Source of the DNA: Leucocoprinus leucothites
Taxonomy: Eukaryota; Basidiomycota; Agaricomycetes; Agaricales; Agaricaceae
Direction: 5' to 3'
Assembly (NCBI GenBank): GCA_013368445.1
Contig: JAACJO010000001.1
Coordinates: 1,984,001-2,048,000 of the forward strand
DNA: 64,000 nucleotides
Shown: positions 57,134 through 64,000 of the stretch, in pieces
Position numbering within the stretch: the first letter of the stretch is position 1
Layout: each line of letters begins with the position of its first letter
Notes under the pieces: model-generated
The model's database searches: none
Seen by the model: only the letters and a program-made list of their open reading frames with translations
Told to the model about the DNA's origin: nothing
Program-made: the position numbers and the translations under genes

Positions 57134-58826
57134 ATGAACTCACTCACATATCTCTCCCGCCAGTTCGATGTCCTTGCCTCGGCCCGAACCCCGCCGTCTA
57201 CTCCCAGTGCTGAGCACCCTCCGCCTTCCTATCACCTGAGCCAGCCTCACCACCCGCGCCAGCCTCTTCACCGCACCCTCTCCTTTCTCTACCCGCCCTC
57301 CAGATCCACTCCCAGGCGTACTTACTCGTCTCCGGCTTTCCGGCTCCATACGCCGCCCTCTTCATCGTCGCCCGCCTCGTCCTCGGCATCCTCGGCGGCA
57401 TCAGCATCTTCATCGACCTCCTCACCCTCGACCACCCAGCCTCCTCCAATACCCGAACCGTTGCCCGTTCCCCAGCGCTCAAAGCCTAGGCATCAACTGG
57501 ACACGGTGATCAACCAAGTCTTCTTTATCCGCCTCTTCCTTCTCGTGTGGAACAAGGTCAACTCGACATGGTCGGCTCTCCTCGACCAGTTCAATATTCA
57601 CGTATGGCCACGCCGACACACAGTGCCACTGCCAGTACCCGTACCAGTATCACTGGCTTCCGTTATTTCTGAAAAGGGCAAGGAAAAGGAGATCCAGATA
57701 GTCCAGGAAGTAGCAGTGGCGAGTCCTTACGATGATCCCAAGCTCGAATCGCAGCCGGCTTCTCGAGCGAGTACTTCTTCACCCGAAGGCTCTCCGGCCC
57801 CTCCTTCACGGGCTTCGACTCCTGTGATCCATGGTCGCAAAGCTCATTTTGGGCTCAAGACCCTCGTGCTCGATCTTGACGAAACTCTTATCCATTCGAC
57901 ATCGCGCCCTAATCCATCATTGGCATCCAGTGGCTCTGGTTTCTTTGGGTTGGGGCTCATAGGGAGGGGTAACAAATCTCCGGGTCACACTGTTGAGGTT
58001 ATCTTGGGTGGCAAGCGTACACAGTACCATGTCTATAAGCGACCTTTTGTCGATTTCTTTCTACGGACTGTGAGTTGCTCTGCTCGTGTCTGGCTTGGCT
58101 GTGCTACATGCTTATGAATGTGCTGCGCTGCAGGTTTCTGGATGGTACACTCTGGTTATATTCACGGCGTCTATGAAGGAGTACGCAGACCCAGTTATAG
58201 ACTGGCTGGATGCTGGGCGAGGCATCCTCGTCCAGCGCTTGTTTCGAGACGTAAGTTCTCATGGCACTTAGAAATCAGGAGGCTGTAACATGGGCTGATT
58301 TTTGATTGACCTCGTCCTATCCCCAATCCCCAAAACTTTTGACCCCTTCCCCTCTTCTATGATGTTCCGCAATCTCCGTTCTATTTATTCTAGTCTTGCA
58401 CGCAATTACCTAACGGATCATACACCAAAGACTTATCCATTGTGGAAAAGGATCTCGCACGAGTATGTCTTGTAGACAACTCGCCCATTAGTTACAAGGT
58501 CAATGAAGGTCGGTTCCCCTTTGCCGATTTCTTGGGGTCGCTAGTACGCTAACCGGAGCTTCTACTTTTTGTTACCCCTATTACCCCCAACGACGCATCC
58601 GACGTTCATTTGGCATGTCGGATGTAAAATGACAACTGAATTGCTTCAACTCTCTCACGGATAATGGCACTTAGCCAACGGAATACCCATCGAAGGTTGG
58701 ACAGACGATCCCTCGGATGAAGCTCTACTAGACTTGCTACCTGTGCTTGATTCGCTACGATTCACAAAGGATGTACGGCACATACTTGGTCTTCGCTCTG
58801 CTGGACTGTACGCATTCCCATCATAA
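57134..58826 (+). CDS. NEM1: Nem1/Dullard-type membrane phosphatase (FCP1 HAD domain)
   Basis: Catalytic subunit of the Nem1-Spo7 type phosphatase that dephosphorylates lipin (Pah1) at the ER/nuclear envelope. The Pro/Ser-rich N-terminus is followed by a membrane-associated stretch, [20 protein letters not shown]. The HAD domain then reads [12 protein letters not shown] with the DxDxT catalytic signature, [57 protein letters not shown] and [19 protein letters not shown]. It ends [11 protein letters not shown] after [11 protein letters not shown]. Introns include one of more than 100 nt between FRD and SCTQ. About 430-450 residues. Partner Spo7 was not seen in the window. Confidence 0.92.
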
Positions 58827-59668
58827 CCTTCTCCTTCCAACAACCTTTTCCCATTCTAACCCATAATCGCGCATCGCACCCCTCCCAATTACCATTTGCA
58901 TACCGCATTTCTCTCTCAAAGCATTCTGGTATACTATAGTGCCTTATTGCTTTATTACCACCTATCAGCCCTTCTTTTAACTTGTAGTGTATTGCATCAA
59001 CCCCTGTTCTTGCCCCTCTCCCTAAACCTTTTCTCATGTGTTTCGTTTACTTACATTCACTCCCACATCTTGGTTTTGTTTGTTGACCTCGATTACCTTC
59101 CCCTCTTGCATCTACCAAACCATTCCCTTTCTTCAGTCCTTTGGGTCATACATAGTTTCAGGTTTGTTGCCAATTCGTCTCTGTCGTTCCTCGAGTTGCT
59201 ATCCGTCTTCTCCACAAGAATTGAAGTCCTACGTATACCTTTTCAATGACCTTTTGGGAATTTGCCTCGCTTTCTTTATCTGTATTTTACTTCCGTACTT
59301 GCGCAATACCCCATTCTTCTCTGTCTTCGTTCACACTCATCCAACATAATATTATACAAAGAAATTTCTGACGTGCATGTCTGACGAGTGAGGGGGACAT
59401 GTCATAACACGAGAAGCTAACAACGGACGCAAAGGTATCTGGGGAGTCAATGGGAGATATATTATTGTAGAAGTTGTGATATAGAGAAAACAAAGTGATC
59501 GAGTGCGAGAGAGGAAAAAGGGTGGATCACAGGTAATACCCGAGTAAACCAGACAGCTATAGTCGGAATAATCGGGCAGGGTGGTGAGTCTATCAGAAAG
59601 ACGTGCGAGACATGAAGTTCCAGCGAAACAAGAATAGGACAGAAGGTACTGTGAGGGAGAGAAGGACC
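58827..59668. other. Long convergent 3' region, pyrimidine-rich
   Basis: About 840 bp between NEM1 and SNF7 stops. From 58830 to about 59340 the plus strand is strongly T/C-rich, so long open frames rich in Leu, Ser and Phe appear by composition and are not genes. No repeat or RNA recognised. Confidence 0.5.
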
Positions 59669-60742
59669 TCATAACGCCAGCTGGGCTTGCAATTCCCGAA
59701 GCTGGGCTTCCTCGTCGTCTTCCACAGCCACTGGCTGTCGAGCTGTAAATCATATATGAATTCTCGAGAAATGAAATGGAAATGGTTTGATGCAGAAGCC
59801 AACTCACCTTCCGGCGCTTTGTTAGCGTTGGGCGGTATATGCACGGGTACGTGATTTGCCCCGGCTAGACGTTCATTAAGAACTTCCTCTTCCAGTCCAT
59901 TAAGCTCCGCAAGTAATTCCTCCTATAATCAAAAGAGTCAGCACGCGCCCACAAAACCAATTAAGCCAACAAAAGTAAGAGCAGTCGAAAACGTACCTCC
60001 TCTCCAGGATCCGCAAGTGGGTTCGAAGCAATCGCATTCGAAATCTCCTCTGCGATACCCCTCTGCTCCATAATCTGATCCATCGTATCCGCAACCTTGT
60101 CCGCATTCATATCCCCATGAATCACCCTGAGCGCATCCGAACCCTTCTTCATCGCTGACAACGTTTCAGCGTTGAGGTTGGCCGATTCGAGGGTGTTGAC
60201 TTGCATTTCGAGTTGCAGGCGGCTACCGCTTAGGCGCTCTAGTTCAACTTCATGAGCTTTCTTGCGTTTGAGAGCCGCCATTGCGGCTGTGATTGGTGAT
60301 TGGTGTGGTTGATCATGGGTTTGGTGTGAATGATAGAGGATGGGAGGGAGGTGGGGTGTGGGATATGAGAGTTGAAAGTACAAGCCAAGGATTGTTGTCA
60401 TAAGTTCATGTTTAGTATCAAACCACGTATGATAATATCAGTCCAAAGAATCGCATAATGGTCCACCACCAAAGGAAGAGCGTGAAAGAATGAAAGCTAT
60501 TAGTTGCGGTTCGCCAAGGGGAGACAAAGGCCAAGAGCCAAAGGAGCCTCAGGTTACTCACCACTCTTGTTCGAAACGGCATTAGTTTTAGCCTTCTTCG
60601 CCTCGTCTTCAATTTTCTTCTGTAGATGTTCTTCTTTCTTCTCTAGTAGCTGTAGCTGTTGCCGGAGCGACACTATCGCATCTCGAGCAGCTACCTTGGG
60701 ATCCTTTCGCCCTCCAAAGTAGCTCATAAAACTAGCCATCAT
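59669..60742 (-). CDS. SNF7: ESCRT-III subunit Snf7/Vps32/CHMP4
   Basis: Polymer-forming core subunit of ESCRT-III that drives inward budding and scission at endosomes and other membranes. Exon 1 gives MMASFMSYFGGRKDPKVAAR and the basic first helix RQQLQLLEKKEEHLQKKIED, ending TNAVSNKSA. After a 275-nt intron (60287-60561) exon 2 begins AMAALKRKKAHEVELERLSG and continues with GDMNADKVADTMDQIMEQRG, the helix 3-4 region. The acidic C-terminus has EELLAELNGLEEEVLNERLA, the region that binds Bro1 in yeast. It ends in DEEAQLRELQAQLAL, a Vps4 MIT-interacting (MIM) type helix. About 220 residues as usual. MASFMSYF at 60739 is an alternative start. Confidence 0.93.
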
Positions 60743-61216
60743 AGTGGGTCTGTATCAGACAATATCGTTAAACACAAGATACAAAGAGCTGAAGAAGTAG
60801 AGAGGAGAGATTTAGAGAAGAGTGCGTGGTATAAGCCTTTGAGTAGGGCTGCGGTAGTAGGGACAGCCGTGAAGTCACAACACAGTATGTCAGATGCAGC
60901 CCGATAAGGAAAGATGACGCGTGACTCGATAATACTGAATAAGTCAAGTATAATTGTAAATATTGCAATTCGTTCTATATCGGATACTTATCTACTACGA
61001 TCCAAAAACGGTCGTAAAAAGTCAGTAAATTAGTAGTGGAGGGTATGTAAAAAATACGAAAAAGAGAAAACTAGGAAAAGAGTGGTGCAGGTGGTGATAG
61101 CTCTGCACATGTTTTGAGTGTTAACGTTCTAATTGACATTGGCATCTCTTCAGTCTTGCTTCTCGCCGTCACTGAAAATACTGTGAACATGGTACAATGA
61201 AGGCTAATAGATGAAC
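60743..61216. other. Intergenic SNF7 to LAG1
   Basis: About 470 bp, A/T-rich in the middle. No gene or repeat seen. If the ceramide synthase uses an extra short intron, its last codons lie at 61150-61180. Confidence 0.4.
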
Positions 61217-62525
61217 TTACTCTTCATTATCACTACGTTCATCTGCAGCACCCTTTCCACTAACCACACGCCATGCCACACGGCAGATCATCCAAAACCA
61301 TATGCATTGCATAACCTGGGACGCGCCAACGTAAATTTCTATTGAGTATATGAGCGTCAAAAATTAGAAAAAAATGGGCCGACCTCAAGTGCAAGAAGCA
61401 ATGAACAGAATGCAGTAAGGGCTTCTCGTGTCAAAAAATGACCCTTCTCCACCGACCATTCGAAAGTGATCAGCCTTGGTGCATCGAATATGGCAGACTT
61501 AATAACAGAGAGGAAGAGGAAATGCCGGGTAACAAGCCAGGAAATCAAGAACCAACCAAATGTTGCATCGGTTGCAAGTTGGCTGACTTCAATGTAGCGC
61601 AACATCTTTGCCAACTAGGGGCGGTGTGGAACAGGTTATGAGATGATCGTGCCACAGATCTCAGCCACTTACAGGTAGAAAGATGTCACACCAGTCCATG
61701 AGTACCATGATCAAAGCGCCTACGCGGGTAACGTTTGTGAAATAGCTTGTCGACATAAGTATAACCGTGATAATGTGGTGCGTCATCATCTGAACATGAT
61801 CTTTGCGTCGTGCTTCGGCATTCAGAATCAAGATTTGGTGAAGATAAAAGGCAGTCTGGCTCAAATAATAGAACTTGAAAGGGCCGGCAAGTGGGATGTG
61901 AGGATAGTTGAGCCAGAGGTCAGTCGGGTCAAGCACGCGCGTCGGAAGGTTTCTATGAATGTACTGCAGGGAGTGTGAGACACCGATCCCCACGCGGAGG
62001 TAAGCGTGGACCTACAAGACCATAACACCACTGTAGTGAATAATACACCACAGACCAACCCTGTTCGGCAAATCTGAGTACACTCCTATTCAAATGCTGG
62101 AGCTCCTTTCGAGTGTAAGGAGTTTTGCTATGCCCATTGGCGATGGCGTGCCCGTTCAACTGGGCATGGCCACTGCCGTTCGCAATGTGGCCGTTTCCGT
62201 TGGAAATGTGCCCATTGCCATTTGAAAGAACACTGTTGCCGTTCTGGAGGGACTTGGCCTGTTCGCGAGCTCGAGCTCTCCGCTTAAGGTCCCTGGTAAG
62301 CTTCCACCGTGCAAAAGGCTCAAAGACGCCAAGTCTGAACGCGTCGCGAAGGACGGCCATGATGGCGATGAGAGAAATGACGATACACACGTCGAGTTTG
62401 CCGGCATTGTAGTAGGCGGAGTCGGGGAAGGAGTCGACAGGGTTTGGAGTGTCTGTCGGGTACTGAAGGGCAACAAAGGGCACGAGGATGGACGGGAGGT
62501 GGTCGAGAGAGAAGAGGGCAGCCAT
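61217..62525 (-). CDS. LAG1: Ceramide synthase, Lag1/Lac1 (TLC domain)
   Basis: ER multispanning acyltransferase that joins acyl-CoA to sphingoid bases. The TLC/Lag1 signature is clear: KDHVQMMTHHIITVILMSTS, whose two His residues belong to the active site, then YFTNVTRVGALIMVLMDWCD, LAKMLRYIEVSQLATDATFG and SWLVTRHFLFL. Joining GL to YIHRNLPTRVLDPTDLWLNY removes an intron with a perfect donor. Before the TLC domain a low-complexity loop repeats NGNGHI and NGHA units. The start at 62525 (MAALFSLDHLPSILVPFVAL) is chosen; the frame stays open to 62621. The stop at 61217 lies in a GTAAGT, so a further 40-nt intron could extend the end to 61150, finishing DGEKQD. Confidence 0.9.
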
Positions 62526-62698
62526 AGAGAACGGGGGGAGGAGAGGAAGAAGGGATAAAAGAAAAATCCCAGCAGCCACGTTCGAGGCAAGGCAGTCGCA
62601 GTCTCGGTCGCGGTGGTTCAACTCACCCTATTTATTTCCTTCTTATTTATTATTTCCAAAAGCTGCCGTGGGAACATTTCTGTCTCTCCTCTTCTCCA
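62526..62698. promoter_or_regulatory. Divergent promoter region LAG1/U1A
   Basis: 173 bp between the two start codons, or 77 bp if the upstream LAG1 start is used. It must hold the core promoters of both genes. C/T-rich just before the RRM gene. Confidence 0.5.
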
Positions 62699-63626
62699 AT
62701 GTCCCAACCGAATACCACCCTCTACATCAATAATCTCAACGACAAGGTCAACAAGGAAGAGCTCAGGCTCCAGCTCTATGCCCTTTTCACCACCCATGGC
62801 AAAATAATCGACATTGTCGCCTCAAAAAGCACCAAAATGCGCGGCCAGGCCTTTCTCGTCTTTGCTGACCTCGCAGCCGCCACCGCTGCTATGCGTGCCT
62901 GCGAGGGTATGATTTTCTATGACAAACCTCTCGTGCGTGCTTCCTGGACGTTGGCTCCTCGACTTGTCTAATCTCATATTCTCTCATCAGCGGATTGATT
63001 ACGCAAAGACAAAGTCCCATGCCACTCTTCGCAGAGAAGACCCCAACTTTGTCCCCCCGAGCTCGGTGCACGCCAACTCCTTGCTGTTCAATCAGACAAA
63101 CGGGAAGCGTCCGAGGGATAGTGATGTCGCGGATGGAGAGCGGACTACGAAACGCGAAAAGTCTGATGACTCTGATGAGGAAATGGAAATTGAAGATGAT
63201 GACGACTCAGGAGCTCAGAACAAGACTTCATGTACGTCTAGTCGTATTATTCGAATACATTGGCTTTTACAATCTATGTTCCAAAAGCGGAAATGTCCTC
63301 TACTGTGCCCCAACAGGTCTCAATGCCCACTACACGACTTCTTTGTACAAATCTACCCCAAGAGGTCACAGATGATGTGCTCTCCGTACTATTCCAGCAG
63401 TATGTGTTGATTAATTTTCCAAGTTTCCGTGTTCTCATCATGCTTCAGACATCCCGGATTGAAATCAGTTCAGGTTACCTGGTCACCTACCCCTAATGCT
63501 GCCGGCGTGCGCGTGAAAATGGCACAGGTTCTTTACGAAAACCCAGATCTTGCGATAACCGCAAAAGAAGCATTAGATGGATTCCTCTTAAAAAAGGGCT
63601 GGCAAATGTCCGTAGCGTTTATTTAA
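62699..63626 (+). CDS. U1A/U2B''-type snRNP protein with two RRMs
   Basis: Spliceosomal RNA-binding protein of the SNF family that binds loops of U1 and/or U2 snRNA. RRM1 reads TTLYINNLNDKVNKEELRLQ (RNP2 in YINNLN), IVASKSTKMRGQAFLVFADL (RNP1 RGQAFLVF) and FYDKPLRIDYAKTKSHATL, close to U1A. The linker is basic then acidic, with GKRPRDSDVADGERTTKREK followed by many Asp and Glu. RRM2 starts LLCTNLPQEVTDDVLSVLFQ and ends GFLLKKGWQMSVAFI, as in family members. The intron in RRM1 has its donor right after DKPL. The stop at 63626 is 10 bp from that of the next gene on the other strand. U1 versus U2 assignment is not made. Confidence 0.92.
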
Positions 63627-63636
63627 CTCTACGTTA

Positions 63637-64000
63637 CTACGCCAAGGCTTCCAACAGTTTCTTCGCGAGCGGCTCAGCAGAGCTAGGGTTCTGGCCTGTG
63701 ATAAGTTTACCGTCCACTACAACGTACGGCTACAATTGTACAATGCTTGTCAGCCTTTGATGATTGCGGAAGATAACAAAATATACCTCCCAGTCTTTGC
63801 CTCTCTCGTAGGCGCCCCCCAATTCTTTAATCTTGTCCTCCAGGAGCCAGGGAACCCACTGACTACTTGTCAGAATTTACCTCAGATGAAAAGCAGCATG
63901 AATAACGGTACCTTCACGCCTCCAACAGCTTCTTCCTCGGTATTAGAAAACCCAGCGACCTTCCTACCGGCGAAAATCGATTTCCCATCTTTACGTGCTC
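63637..64000 (-). CDS. DJ-1/PfpI family protein, partial (Hsp31-like)
   Basis: The 3' part only; the gene begins beyond the right edge. The exons read KVAGFSNTEEEAVGGV, VPWLLEDKIKELGGAYERGK and YVVVDGKLITGQNPSSAEPL, ending AKKLLEALA. These are the C-terminal motifs of the Hsp31-like/DJ-1 superfamily, glutathione-independent glyoxalase III or protein/DNA repair enzymes. The nucleophilic Cys elbow lies outside the window, so catalytic competence cannot be judged. It converges tightly with the U1A-like gene. Confidence 0.85.

Noticed and set aside
58896..59349. Two long overlapping open frames rich in Leu, Ser and Phe that look like membrane proteins
   Set aside because: They follow from the strong T/C bias of this 3' region, have no start context or family motif, and lie between two convergent stops.

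Overview
The window is nuclear DNA from a filamentous basidiomycete, most likely an Agaricomycete (mushroom-forming fungus). The genes are eukaryotic and densely packed on both strands. Most are cut by many short GT-AG introns of about 45-60 nt. The gene set is typical of fungi: chitin synthase, Sla1, Rtp1, Dal5-type permeases, a fungal GST family and Spo12. I saw no bacterial features, tRNA, rRNA, CRISPR array or intact transposon. The species cannot be named from sequence alone.

Layout: 1-405, end of an unrecognised gene; 690-2079, peroxisomal/mitochondrial carrier; 2156-3246 (-), GST; 3453-4063, TRAPPC2L; 4340-7864 (-), Rtp1/TANGO6; 8176-10214 (-), eRF3; 10325-14262, Sla1; 14499-21144 (-), Sec7 ARF-GEF; 21784-23159, deoxyhypusine synthase; 23358-24357 (-), 14-3-3; 24668-26891 (-), Aro8-type aminotransferase. 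Then a 1.8 kb gene-poor gap; 28691-29488, CCHC zinc-knuckle protein (Gis2/CNBP); 29984-30754, Coq10; 31194-32412 (-), second GST-like protein; 32936-36299, chitin synthase; 36754-37699 (-), RING protein; 38009-38536 (-), Spo12-like; 38732-38947, relic of a fungalysin propeptide; 40492-41319, Rheb GTPase; 41761-45519 (-), GH2 beta-mannosidase. Next come two tandem Dal5-like permeases (46051-47965 and 48198-50103, both -), AARSD1-type alanyl-tRNA editing protein (50246-51955), an acidic RING protein (52067-53561, -), a third Dal5-like permease (54752-56833), Nem1-type phosphatase (57134-58826), Snf7 ESCRT-III (59669-60742, -), ceramide synthase Lag1 (61217-62525, -), U1A/U2B''-type RRM protein (62699-63626) and the 3' end of a DJ-1/PfpI protein (63637 to the edge, -).

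Most genes are housekeeping: membrane traffic (TRAPPC2L, Sec7, Snf7, Sla1), translation (eRF3, DHS, AARSD1, Gis2), lipid and membrane biology (Lag1, Nem1), cell wall (chitin synthase) and TOR signalling (Rheb). The accessory part is about 36.7-56.8 kb. It holds two related RING proteins with an unusual metal-ligand position, three related permeases (one frameshifted in a nine-base homopolymer) and a protease relic.

The most interesting points are: the head-to-head eRF3/SLA1 pair separated by 110 bp; the two RING paralogues with Asp at the sixth ligand and a shared split codon; the Gln-to-His change in Rheb switch II; the frame conflict in the fourth zinc knuckle of Gis2; and the homopolymer frameshift in one permease. 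I did not find a clearly new multi-gene system.
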